NCBI GenBank assembly: GCA_964631865.1
Contig: CAZWAK010000007.1
Coordinates: 1 to 64,000 of the forward strand
From: JAFDVL01 sp964631865
GTDB lineage: Bacteria > Acidobacteriota > Blastocatellia > RBC074
Direction of reading: 5' to 3'
Length of the DNA stretch: 64,000 nt
Both the position numbers and the translations under genes were made by a program. The notes under the pieces are model-generated. The model did no database searches. It was not told the origin of the DNA and worked only from the letters and a program-made list of their open reading frames with translations. This document shows, one piece after another, positions 24,475-32,672 of this stretch (positions are counted from its first letter, which is position 1; each line of letters opens with the position of its first letter).

Positions 24475-25968
24475 ATGCAGAAATTGATTTGTGTTCCGAT
24501 TACAGAACCGAAGATGTTGGATTTCGTGCGGGCGATTGAAGAGGCAGAAAAAACCGCCGACATTATCGAACTACGCCTTGATTACGTGACCGATCATTCT
24601 CCGGCCTATGTGCTGAAGCTGATAGAAACGAGAAAGGATTTTTTTCGCAAACCCTTCATTCTTACTTATCGCCCGCGCGAGCAAGGCGGACAGCGAGATA
24701 TAAAATTTAATGATCGCCTCAGATTTTGGCGAAAATTAGATTTTTGGGACGTGATTGATTACGCTGACATTGAACTGGATATGGTTGAGCGATTAGCCCA
24801 AACCAAATTCCAAATCCCCTGGCACAAAGTTATCTGCTCATATCACAACTTTGACGAAACACCCGCGAATCTCAACGAAATTTACGAACGCATCGCGCGC
24901 ACACCCGCGGCTGTCGTCAAAATCGCCACGAAAGCGAACCGCATTGCCGATTGCCTGCCGCTGTTCGACTTGATGCAGCGCGGCGCAAAGCCCGTCATCA
25001 TTTTGGGGATGGGCTTGCCCGGCGTGGCGACGCGCATTCTGGCGTTGTCACGCGGCGCGATGCTCACGTTCGGAGCTTTGCGACGCGGCGCTGAAAGCGC
25101 GAGTGGACAACCGACCGCGACAGAACTGCGCGAGTTGTATCGCGCGCATCAACTCACGCCACACAGCGAAATTTACGGCGTCATCGGCAACCCAATCGGC
25201 CATTCGCGTTCGCCGCTGATTCACAATGCCGCGCTCCAAGCCGTCGGTAGAGACGCTGTGTACTTGCCGCTCGAAGTAAACGATGCGGCGGAATTCATTC
25301 GTGATTTCGTGCATCCGAAAACCAAAAAGCTGGATTGGAATTTGCGCGGCTTGAGCGTGACGATTCCGCACAAACTGAGCGTGATGCCGCATCTGGATTT
25401 CATCTCGCCCGCTGCCGAAGCGGTTGGCGCAGTCAACACGATCATCGTCAAAGGCGACGAATTGCACGGCGACAACACGGACGTGATCGGCGCGATGAAC
25501 CCGCTCGAAAAACTGATGGATGTGAACGGCGCGCGGGCGGCCATCATCGGCGCGGGCGGCGCAGCACGCGCGATTTGTTATGGCCTGCAACAACGCGGCG
25601 CAAGCGTGACGATTTATGCGCGCGATGTTCGCAAAGCGCAAACGCTCGCCGACGAATTCAATGCACACGCCGCAGCCATCAGCGATTTTCGCGGCGATGT
25701 TGATCTCGTCATCAACTGCACGCCCGTCGGAATGCAGGGCCACAACGAAGCGGCCAGCCCGCTCAACGCTGACACATTGAAAAACGTGCGCCTGGTGTAC
25801 GATCTGATTTACAACCCGCGCGAAACGCAATTGCTCAAAGATGCAACCGCCCTCGGCTGCCAAACGCTCGGCGGCATGGCGATGCTGCTTGGGCAAGCGG
25901 CAGAACAGTTTCGTTTGTGGACAGGCGCAGACGCGCCGTTGGACGTGATGTGGCAGGCCATCGCGTGA
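24475..25968 (+). CDS. aroDE: Bifunctional 3-dehydroquinate dehydratase / shikimate dehydrogenase
   Basis: 497 residues. Residues 1-220 form a type I dehydroquinase: catalytic-site sequences IELRLDYV, ICSYHNFDETP (His) and VVKIATKANRIAD (Schiff-base Lys). Residues about 230-497 form shikimate dehydrogenase: GVIGNPIGHSRSPLIHNAA, SVTIPHK (catalytic Lys), NTDVIGA (Asp) and the NADP-binding GAGGAARAI. Together they catalyse steps three and four of the shikimate pathway. Fused aroD-aroE is the plant arrangement and also occurs in some Acidobacteria, Planctomycetes and Chlamydiae. CGAGGATTTC precedes the start. The ssrA gene is divergent. Confidence 0.95.
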   Translation: MQKLICVPITEPKMLDFVRAIEEAEKTADIIELRLDYVTDHSPAYVLKLIETRKDFFRKPFILTYRPREQGGQRDIKFNDRLRFWRKLDFWDVIDYADIELDMVERLAQTKFQIPWHKVICSYHNFDETPANLNEIYERIARTPAAVVKIATKANRIADCLPLFDLMQRGAKPVIILGMGLPGVATRILALSRGAMLTFGALRRGAESASGQPTATELRELYRAHQLTPHSEIYGVIGNPIGHSRSPLIHNAALQAVGRDAVYLPLEVNDAAEFIRDFVHPKTKKLDWNLRGLSVTIPHKLSVMPHLDFISPAAEAVGAVNTIIVKGDELHGDNTDVIGAMNPLEKLMDVNGARAAIIGAGGAARAICYGLQQRGASVTIYARDVRKAQTLADEFNAHAAAISDFRGDVDLVINCTPVGMQGHNEAASPLNADTLKNVRLVYDLIYNPRETQLLKDATALGCQTLGGMAMLLGQAAEQFRLWTGADAPLDVMWQAIA

Positions 25969-26056
25969 AAAAAATCCGCGCCGCTCCGTTTCATCCGCAT
26001 CATTCGTAGTCTATTATTGCCGTTCAATTTGAATTTCAGACAAAGGCCAAAAACGA

Positions 26057-27454
26057 ATGACTACGCAACCCGATTGGGCAATCCCGAATTATCTCGAAGT
26101 CAAAAACAACCACCTGCACATCAATGACGTAGATGTGACGACGCTCGCCGCGCAATACGACACGCCGCTGTTTGTGATTTCTGCGCCGCGCATTCGCGCC
26201 AATATCGCGCGCCTGCTCGAAGCGAAAAAGCATCATCCGAAACTCAAACTTTGCTATGCCTCGAAAGCGAACAATGCGCTCGGCGTCTTGCGCGTCGTGC
26301 GGGATGCCGGGATTGATGTCGAAGTGAATTCCGGCGGCGAATTGTTTCGGGCCTTGCGCGCGGGCTTTCGGCCAGAGCAAATCGAAATGAACGGCATTGC
26401 CAAAACCGAACAGGAAATCGCCGAAGCCATCGAAGCGGGCATTTACGCGATCAATCTGGATTCGCCGTTTGAACTGGAATTGGTCGAACAGGTTGCGGCG
26501 AAACTCAACAAGCGCGCCAACGTCACGGTGCGTTTGGTGGCAGGCGTCGGTACACGCTCGCACGCCGGATTGCAGACGGCGCTCTACACCTCGAAATTCG
26601 GCATCTCGCCGTCGCAAGCCCGCGAAGTGATGCTGCGTGCGCTGCGCAATCCTGATCACCTCAACCTCGCAGGCATTCACATTCACGTCGGCTCGCAAAC
26701 ACCTGACCCCGAACCGTACGCCACAGCGTTTGCGACCATGTGGGAACATTTGTTGTGGCTGCACAAAGAAACCGGACACGAGTTGCAACACATCAACATC
26801 GGCGGCGGCATTCCGGTGAATTATTTGCGTGACCGCGCGCACGCCGAAGAAATCAGCGCCAACGAACGCACGATGCTCGGCGCGATTTTGACGTCCGACG
26901 AAGCGATTGGCGCGGCGCTCGAAGCCGTACGCAAAGCCGCACGCATCGCAGGCGCAGACCATTTGCTCAACGATTTGGAAATCGTGATGGAACCGGGACG
27001 CGCCGTCATCGGCGATGCGGTCACGATTTTGACCACCGTGCGCAACCTCAAAACGCGCCCGGAGACACATGAAAACTGGGTACTGACGGACGCGGGGTAT
27101 AACCTGATGCTTTCGATGGTGATGTACCACTGGTATTACCACGCTGTGAACGCCTCGCGCGCAGGCGAAGCCCATTCGTCGCGCTATCGGATGGCGGGGC
27201 CGTTGTGCGATGGCGGCGATGTCTATTTCGATTTGCACGGCGAAGGGCATTTGCCGGATTGCCGGTTGTTGCCGGTGAATGCACAGGTCGGCGAAGTCAT
27301 CGCGATGCTGAACACAGGCGCGTACACGATGTCGCAAATGACGGCGTACAACGGACGCCCCTTTCCGGCGGCGGTGCTGGTGGAGGACGACGGTCAAGTC
27401 GAAGTCATTCGCAAACGCGACAGCTACGAAGATTTGTTGCTGAACGAAATTTGA
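26057..27454 (+). CDS. lysA: Diaminopimelate decarboxylase-type PLP enzyme
   Basis: 465 residues of a fold-III PLP decarboxylase. The PLP lysine is K70 in CYASKANN. Further motifs are GIHIHVGSQ, INIGGGIPVNY, IVMEPGRAV, AGPLCDGGDVYF and NTGAYTMSQMTAYNGRP, placing it with LysA, which decarboxylates meso-diaminopimelate to L-lysine. It is somewhat longer than typical LysA (about 420), mainly through an insertion around residues 270-310 (LTSDEAIGAALEAVRKAAR). A related amino-acid decarboxylase cannot be excluded. It follows aroDE by 88 bp on the same strand. Confidence 0.85.
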   Translation: MTTQPDWAIPNYLEVKNNHLHINDVDVTTLAAQYDTPLFVISAPRIRANIARLLEAKKHHPKLKLCYASKANNALGVLRVVRDAGIDVEVNSGGELFRALRAGFRPEQIEMNGIAKTEQEIAEAIEAGIYAINLDSPFELELVEQVAAKLNKRANVTVRLVAGVGTRSHAGLQTALYTSKFGISPSQAREVMLRALRNPDHLNLAGIHIHVGSQTPDPEPYATAFATMWEHLLWLHKETGHELQHINIGGGIPVNYLRDRAHAEEISANERTMLGAILTSDEAIGAALEAVRKAARIAGADHLLNDLEIVMEPGRAVIGDAVTILTTVRNLKTRPETHENWVLTDAGYNLMLSMVMYHWYYHAVNASRAGEAHSSRYRMAGPLCDGGDVYFDLHGEGHLPDCRLLPVNAQVGEVIAMLNTGAYTMSQMTAYNGRPFPAAVLVEDDGQVEVIRKRDSYEDLLLNEI

Positions 27455-27492
27455 TTCACGAGTACCGTTCGCCTCAGCGAGCGCTGGCAGGA

Positions 27493-28305
27493 TCATTTGC
27501 GCCGCTTCTCGGTTCGGACTGGATTACGTGTGAGTAAGACACGATAGCGATAGAGGTCGCTGCGATAGAGAACCCGGACGTATTCGACGGGTTTTTCTTC
27601 GGCGCTATAAATCGTATTCTCGATGGACAACAAGGCCGAGCCGACCGGGATTTCCAGGCGTCCGGCCACATACGGATCGGCCAGCGCCGCCGTGATTTGT
27701 TGGATGCCTTTGTACAGGCGGAGGCCGATTTTGGTTTCCAATTGTTCCAGCACCGACCCCTGACTCAAGTCCTCTGCCGTCAGCCGCACCCCAATTTCGG
27801 CGGGGAAATAATTGACCAATAATCCGTACGGCTTGTCATCGAGCAAGCGCAAGCGTTCGACGCGCGAAACCGGATCGCCGAGTTGCAAGCCCAGCAACTT
27901 GGCGGCTTGGGCATCGGCTTTGATGAGGTTGATGTCGAGCACTTTCACGGGCGTCTTTTGCCCCATCGCAATCAACTCATCCAGCGACCCCGTCAAGTTA
28001 ATCACCCCTTCAAAGCGTCCCTCCACCAGGTTAGTGCGCGCGCGGCGTTCGGCAATAAACGTGCCGCGTCCCTGCCGTCGCTCAATTAACCCTTCGCCTG
28101 CCAGCGTGGCCAGAGCTTGCCGCACGGTGATGCGGCTGACGCCGTATTCGGCGATCAAATCGTCTTCGGTGGGCAACTGATCGCCCTGCGCATAGACGCC
28201 AGAGTTGATCTTTTCGCGCAAGAGGATTTCCAATTGATAATAAAGCGGCACGCGCTTGGAAACGAACTGAGCGGGTGGTTTGGTCATAGAGATTTTTCGT
28301 GCCAT
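27493..28305 (-). CDS. GntR-family regulator with UTRA ligand domain
   Basis: 270 residues. The N-terminal winged helix (about residues 18-85) has LYYQLEILLREKINSGVYAQGDQLPTEDDLIAEYGVSRITVRQALATLAGEGLIERRQGRGTF-type features: GDQLPTEDDL and SRITVRQAL. The C-terminal UTRA domain binds a small ligand such as a sugar phosphate or organic acid. AGGTAAAAG precedes the start. It is convergent with lysA and divergent from the secreted protein at 28461; the AT-rich 150-bp gap between them may hold its operator. Confidence 0.9.
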   Translation of the reverse strand: MARKISMTKPPAQFVSKRVPLYYQLEILLREKINSGVYAQGDQLPTEDDLIAEYGVSRITVRQALATLAGEGLIERRQGRGTFIAERRARTNLVEGRFEGVINLTGSLDELIAMGQKTPVKVLDINLIKADAQAAKLLGLQLGDPVSRVERLRLLDDKPYGLLVNYFPAEIGVRLTAEDLSQGSVLEQLETKIGLRLYKGIQQITAALADPYVAGRLEIPVGSALLSIENTIYSAEEKPVEYVRVLYRSDLYRYRVLLTRNPVRTEKRRK

Positions 28306-28356
28306 CTTTTACCTGCGTTGTGGAGCGGGTGACAGACACGATTTTATTATAAAAAA

Positions 28357-28384
28357 ATGACAAATGAAATATTATCGTTATATT
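28357..28384 (+). promoter_or_regulatory. Putative promoter for the secreted protein gene
   Basis: ATGACA (28357-28362) and TATATT (28379-28384) with a 16-bp spacer, in an AT-rich gap unlike the flanking coding DNA. The motif TGTCA recurs nearby in both orientations and could be the target of the divergent GntR regulator (inference). Confidence 0.4.
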
Positions 28385-28460
28385 GTCAGTATGATTGGAA
28401 CCGATTATTGAGTTTGCCTGTCGCGGTTCGCGGTAGGACTCTATCCAGGAGATGATTTTG

Positions 28461-29993
28461 ATGAAACGTTTCGCATTCGTTTTTGCACTGACCTGCCTGT
28501 TGTTTTCGCTGCCGCTGGCGGCGCAATCCGTAGACAAAATTCTCAAACAAGCTACCAAAGCGTTGGGCGATGAAAAAGCCTTGCGCAACCTGCGTTCGTG
28601 GCAGGTGCAGGGAACCGTCACGCGCCGTCGCGATGGCGAAAGCGGCAAATACGAAGCCGCCGCACTCGCCCCTAATTTGTATTGGGGGCAATTCGATTTG
28701 CGCGGCTTAGAAACGAGCGTCGGCTACAGTGGCAAATCCGGCTGGTTCCGCGATGCGCGCAACGGCTTGCGCACAATGACCGGCGACGTGAGCCGCGATT
28801 TTCAGGCCGAAGCCGCGTTGCGCAACACGCGCTGGCTCGACGCGAAAAAGAACAAAGCCAAACTCGTCGCCGCGCCCGGCACGATCAATGGCAAAGCGGT
28901 GAACACCGTGACGATGACGACGGCGAAGAATGTCCGCCTCAAACTGCATTTCGACGCGGCTTCGGGCTTGCTCGTGCGCGAAGAAATTCCGGCGGGCGCA
29001 CTGACGCGCATCTTTGACTACAGCGACTACAAGCCGGTCAACGGCCTTCAGTTTGCGCACACGATCACGACCACTGTCGGGCCGGACATCTACGACATCA
29101 AGCTTGACCGCATCGTGCCGAACGCGCCGCTCGAACGCGCTCGCTTTGACTTCCCCGTTGTGTCCAACGAGCTGCTGCCGAACATTGACGCTTTGTTGCA
29201 AGAGGTGAAAGCGAACGAAGACAAAGTGGACGAAATCCTCGAAAAATACACCTACACCGAAAAGCAAACCGACCGCGAATCCGATGCGTCAGGCCAACTG
29301 CGCGAAAAAAAATCCGAGACCTTTGAACTCACCTTTTACAAAGGCAATCGCATCAAACGACTGATTGAAAAGAACGGCAAACCGCTGGCAGCGAACGAAC
29401 TCGAAAGTGAAAACAAACGCATTGAAAAGCGCGTGCGCGAGATTGAGAAGAAAGAAGCCGAGAAAGAAAAGAAAGCCAGCAAAGAACGCGAACTCGCGCA
29501 AGAGACCGCCGGAACGCCCGATGACGAAAACGGACAACGCATTTCCATCGCCGATGTGTTGCGCGCCTCGAAGCTCACGAACCCGCGCCGCGAACGCTTC
29601 CGCAACCGTGATGTAATTGTCTTCGATTTCGAGCCACTGCCCGGCTACAAACCACAAAAACGCGTCGAGAAATTCTTCGGCAAAACGGCGGGCGCGATTT
29701 GGGTAGATGCAAACGACAAGCAAGTCGCCCGCGTCGAAGCCCGGCTGGTCGAAGCCTACAAAGTCGCGGGCGGGATGCTCGCGTCGCTGAAAGAAGGCGC
29801 GACGTTTGTGCTCGAACAAGACCGCGTCAACAACGAAATCTGGCTACCAACGCGCGCCGACATCAACCTGTCCATAAAGGTGCTGATGGTCAAAGGCATC
29901 AATGCGAATTCGGTGATCGAGTACGGCAACTACAAACGCTTCCAGGTGGATGCCGAAAAAGAAAAGCTGAAAGACCCGACCAAACCGCAATGA
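28461..29993 (+). CDS. Large secreted protein, LolA-like N-terminal part
   Basis: 510 residues from ATG 28461; the ATG at 28452 is too close to the AGGAG site. A clear signal peptide (FAFVFALTCLLFSLPLAAQ) is followed by a beta-rich domain that resembles outer-membrane lipoprotein carrier folds (SWQVQGTVTRRRDG, YWGQFDLRG, FDYSDYKPVNGLQFAHTI). A very charged Lys/Glu helical stretch (about residues 295-345) then joins a second beta-rich domain (RDVIVFDFEPLPGYKP, GAIWVDANDKQVARVEARL). It is likely periplasmic; the function is unknown. Its stop overlaps the start of the broken hydrolase by ATGA. Confidence 0.72.
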   Translation: MKRFAFVFALTCLLFSLPLAAQSVDKILKQATKALGDEKALRNLRSWQVQGTVTRRRDGESGKYEAAALAPNLYWGQFDLRGLETSVGYSGKSGWFRDARNGLRTMTGDVSRDFQAEAALRNTRWLDAKKNKAKLVAAPGTINGKAVNTVTMTTAKNVRLKLHFDAASGLLVREEIPAGALTRIFDYSDYKPVNGLQFAHTITTTVGPDIYDIKLDRIVPNAPLERARFDFPVVSNELLPNIDALLQEVKANEDKVDEILEKYTYTEKQTDRESDASGQLREKKSETFELTFYKGNRIKRLIEKNGKPLAANELESENKRIEKRVREIEKKEAEKEKKASKERELAQETAGTPDDENGQRISIADVLRASKLTNPRRERFRNRDVIVFDFEPLPGYKPQKRVEKFFGKTAGAIWVDANDKQVARVEARLVEAYKVAGGMLASLKEGATFVLEQDRVNNEIWLPTRADINLSIKVLMVKGINANSVIEYGNYKRFQVDAEKEKLKDPTKPQ

Positions 29994-30163
29994 TGGCACG
30001 CATCCCGCAAGGCTACGTCGAAACCGCCGCCGGGCAATTGCATTATCGCAGCGCCGGAGACCGCACTGCGCCGTCCCTGTTGCTGTTACATCAAACCGCG
30101 AGTTCGTCTGCGATGGATGAAGCCTTGCAAAAACCACATTCCACAATCCGATGCCAGCCGTAG
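29990..30163 (+). pseudogene. Alpha/beta hydrolase, N-terminal fragment
   Basis: Starts ATG 29990 with a 4-bp overlap and reads MMARIPQGYVETAAGQLHYRS, then LLLLHQTASSSAMDEAL. The strand-turn HQTASSS is typical of the start of alpha/beta hydrolases (oxyanion loop). The nucleophile elbow and the rest of the fold are absent, because the frame runs into antisense metE sequence after about 42 residues. It is a truncated remnant of a roughly 270-residue enzyme. Confidence 0.75.
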
Positions 30164-30526
30164 CCGCTCCTGTGGCACAACCGTCAATGCTGCGTGCGCG
30201 CGCTGCACAATATGTTCGACACTTTCGACCGGCGCTTCGGTGTCCAGATTGAGCAGACCGGGGATCACCGCTTTCCCGCCCGCGTGCGTCAGCCGTTCGG
30301 GCGTGTGACCGGGCTGTTCATATTCCAAACTGATTTCGTCAATGTTCGTCGCGGCGAGCAAGGCTAATGCCTGTTCGTAGACCGGATTGACGCACTTCGC
30401 AGCAATGTTCTTCGAGTAGCCGTAACACATGTGAACAGCCGAGCGCGTCGTGATGCCGTGCAGCGTGCGATTGATCGCTTCGACGGCAAAGTCTTTGAGC
30501 TGCGGGCTGCTTGGGATCACCACCAC
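30086..30526 (-). pseudogene. Cobalamin-independent methionine synthase (MetE-type), C-terminal fragment
   Basis: The minus-strand frame reads FAVEAINRTLHGITTRSAVHMCYGY, NPVYEQALALLAATNIDEISLEYEQPGH and GLLNLDTEAPVESVEHIVQRA, then RLRLASDCGMWFL, which is the C-terminal barrel of MetE-like methyltransferases. The large N-terminal part is missing upstream (AT-rich non-coding DNA instead), and the final helix after GMWFL is replaced by antisense hydrolase sequence. It is a fragment of about 135 residues with no obvious start. Confidence 0.75.
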
Positions 30527-30835
30527 TTGCTTAAAGTCCTGAACTGCCCCAAACCGAGTCCTTTATGATGCGGTTACCCTGAGTCATTATAGAAGTACAA
30601 GAATATTCTTGACGTTGTAATAATAACAAGACAATATAAAACTGCTTCCTCTTTTTCAAAGGAAAAAGTTTTAAGCAGAGAGACAAAAGTTTTGCCGTGC
30701 AATCGCTCTTTTCATTTTTCATTGTGGACGATGGGGCGCGACGGCAAATGGCTCGCCAACTTTGCGAGCGAATCTACGAAAACGAGCAAGGGCCGCGTCA
30801 CGATCAGCACCGAAGCGGTCAAAGCGGATGGCGGC
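30527..30835. other. AT-rich gap inside the gene graveyard
   Basis: No intact gene. It is markedly more AT-rich than its surroundings. It contains a perfect 14-bp palindrome CAAGAATATTCTTG (30598-30611) and an imperfect hairpin CTGCTT...AAGCAG around a T-run/A-run core (about 30639-30678). A plus-strand frame from about 30733 reads GRDGKWLANFASESTKTSKGR and continues into the aldehyde dehydrogenase fragment; I do not recognise this part. Confidence 0.5.
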
Positions 30836-31003
30836 GGGGTTCTGAACGGCGTCTTTCAGATCGTTCACGGCGGCCCTTCGGTCGGCGGCAAGCGGGTCAA
30901 CGATGCGCGCATTCGTGCCGTGTCGTTCACGGGCGGCCTCGCAGGCGGACGCGCGATTGCCCGTGCTCGCGCGGAAGATTTCAAGCCCGCGCAACTCGAA
31001 CTA
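30836..31003 (+). pseudogene. Aldehyde dehydrogenase, middle fragment
   Basis: About 56 residues reading GVLNGVFQIVHGGPSVGGKR, VNDARIRAVSFTGG and GRAIARARAEDFKPAQLEL. These correspond to the cofactor-binding strand (FTGG) and the segment just before the catalytic region of NAD-dependent aldehyde dehydrogenases. It runs straight into a frame encoding the N-terminal part of an aldehyde dehydrogenase, that is, in the wrong order. Confidence 0.75.
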
Positions 31004-31410
31004 CGAACAAACTGCCGCGGCGGGCGCAACGTTTGCCGTCTACAATCCAACGGATGGCAGCGTCGTTGCACAAGCGGCACGAGGCGATGCCACAGATGCT
31101 GACCTGGCCGTGCAAGCGGCACGCGCAGCGTTTCCGCGTTGGGCGAATCTGCCTGCATCGGAACGCGAGCGGTTGCGGCTCAAAGCTGCCGATATATTCG
31201 AGCAGCGGAAAGATCGCTTTCCCGATTTGTTGATGGACGAAAGCGGCTCGACCATTGCGAAAGCGCGCGACGAAGTGAATTTCACGCCGCAACTTCTGCG
31301 GGCGGCAGCGGGCGCAGCGGCGTAGCTACAGCATCAAAGCATTTACGGAACAAAAATGGATCAGCGTCGAAGTCAGTCCGCTGCCCATCACAGAACCACA
31401 AATCAATTGA
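30999..31410 (+). pseudogene. Aldehyde dehydrogenase, N-terminus joined to C-terminus
   Basis: The first part (30999-31325) reads ATFAVYNPTDGSVVAQAA, DADLAVQAARAAFPRWANLP and LLMDESGSTIAKARDEV, the N-terminal 110 residues of an aldehyde dehydrogenase. After a stop and a frameshift, 31324-31410 reads SYSIKAFTEQKWISVEVSPLPI, the usual C-terminal tail. About 350 central residues, including the catalytic Cys and Glu, are deleted. The gene cannot function. Confidence 0.78.
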
Positions 31411-31422
31411 AGGAACTTCGGG

Positions 31423-32640
31423 ATGAACGAACAAACACACAACAATCCGCGTCCGCTCGAAGGCGTGCGCATTTTAGAGATGGGACAATTGCTCGCGGGG
31501 CCGTTCGCTGCCGTCTTGCTCAGCTGGTTTGGCGCGGAAGTTATCAAGATCGAACCGCCCGGCATCGGCGATCCGCTGCGCAAATGGCGCAAGCTGCACC
31601 AGGGGACGGCGCTCTGGTGGTACATTCTGGGGCGCAACAAAAAATGCGTGACGCTCAATTTGAAAGACCCGCGCGGGCACGAGATCGTCAAGCAACTCGT
31701 CGGCAAAGTGGATGTGCTGATCGAAAACTTCAAACCCGGCACGCTCGAAAAATGGGGGCTGGGTTATGAAGAACTCAAGCAGATCAACCCGCAATTGATT
31801 ATGTCGCGCGTCTCCGGCTACGGGCAGACGGGGCCGTATTCATCGCGTCCTGGTTACGCGAGCGTGGCGGAAGGCTACGGCGGCTTTCGCTACATCAACG
31901 GCTTCCCGGATCGTCCGCCCGCACGACCGAATTTGAGTCTCGGCGACACGCTTGCCGGTTTGCATTCGGCGCTCGGCATTCTGATGGCGCTGTATCACCG
32001 CGATGCGAAGCAGACCGGGCAAGGCCAGATGATTGACGTGGCGATTTACGAAGCCGTGTTCAATATGATGGAGTCCATGATTCCCGAATACGACAAGCTC
32101 GGCGAAATCCGCGAACGACAGGGAGCCAAGCTGTCGGGCATCGTGCCGACGAACACCTATCCGACCAAAGACGGCAAGTACGTCATCATCGGCGGCAACG
32201 GCGATTCGATTTATAAACGCTTGATGACGGCAGCCGGGCGCGAAGATTTGGCGAACGATCCGCGCCTCGCGCACAACGACGGGCGCGTCGAGCACGAAGC
32301 CGAAATTGACGCCGCGATTGAAGCGTGGACGCGGGCCAATAATTACGACGACATTTACAAAATCCTCGACGCAGCGGGCGTGCCCGTCGGCCCGATTTAC
32401 AACGCGGCGGATATGGTCAACGACCCGCACTTCATCGCGCGCGGTTTGTTTGAAGACGCGGACATCGGCAACGGCGAAACGGTCAAGCTGCCGACGTTTG
32501 TGCCCAAGTTGAGCGCGACGCCCGGCGGGACGCAGTGGATCGGGCCGCCGCTCGGCGCGCATAACCGAGAAGTGTATTGCGAGATGTTAGGAATGAGTGA
32601 ACCGGAATTTCAGAGCTTGCAACACGATGGCGTGATTTAG
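31423..32640 (+). CDS. CaiB/BaiF family (class III) CoA-transferase
   Basis: 405 residues. It starts with the family pattern PLEGVRILEMGQLLAGPFAAVLLSWFGAEVIKIEPP and continues with VDVLIENFKPGTLEKWGL, SRVSGYGQTGPYS and the catalytic aspartate in LSLGDTLAG (about residue 174). These enzymes move CoA between carboxylic acids, for example formyl- or succinyl-CoA partners. AAGGAACTTCGGG precedes the start. It directly follows the aldehyde dehydrogenase remnant, so it may be the surviving gene of a decayed catabolic cluster. The substrate cannot be told. Confidence 0.92.
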   Translation: MNEQTHNNPRPLEGVRILEMGQLLAGPFAAVLLSWFGAEVIKIEPPGIGDPLRKWRKLHQGTALWWYILGRNKKCVTLNLKDPRGHEIVKQLVGKVDVLIENFKPGTLEKWGLGYEELKQINPQLIMSRVSGYGQTGPYSSRPGYASVAEGYGGFRYINGFPDRPPARPNLSLGDTLAGLHSALGILMALYHRDAKQTGQGQMIDVAIYEAVFNMMESMIPEYDKLGEIRERQGAKLSGIVPTNTYPTKDGKYVIIGGNGDSIYKRLMTAAGREDLANDPRLAHNDGRVEHEAEIDAAIEAWTRANNYDDIYKILDAAGVPVGPIYNAADMVNDPHFIARGLFEDADIGNGETVKLPTFVPKLSATPGGTQWIGPPLGAHNREVYCEMLGMSEPEFQSLQHDGVI

Positions 32641-32672
32641 GCTGCGCACAGAGGAGTTCGGAATTCAGGTGT

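Noticed and set aside
26036..27496. A 486-residue open frame antisense to lysA, and similar ones antisense to rho (12138-13202), the beta-propeller gene (18531-19793) and ClpX (17372-18271).
   Set aside because: Each mirrors a strongly conserved gene on the other strand and has no ribosome-binding site or recognisable domain.
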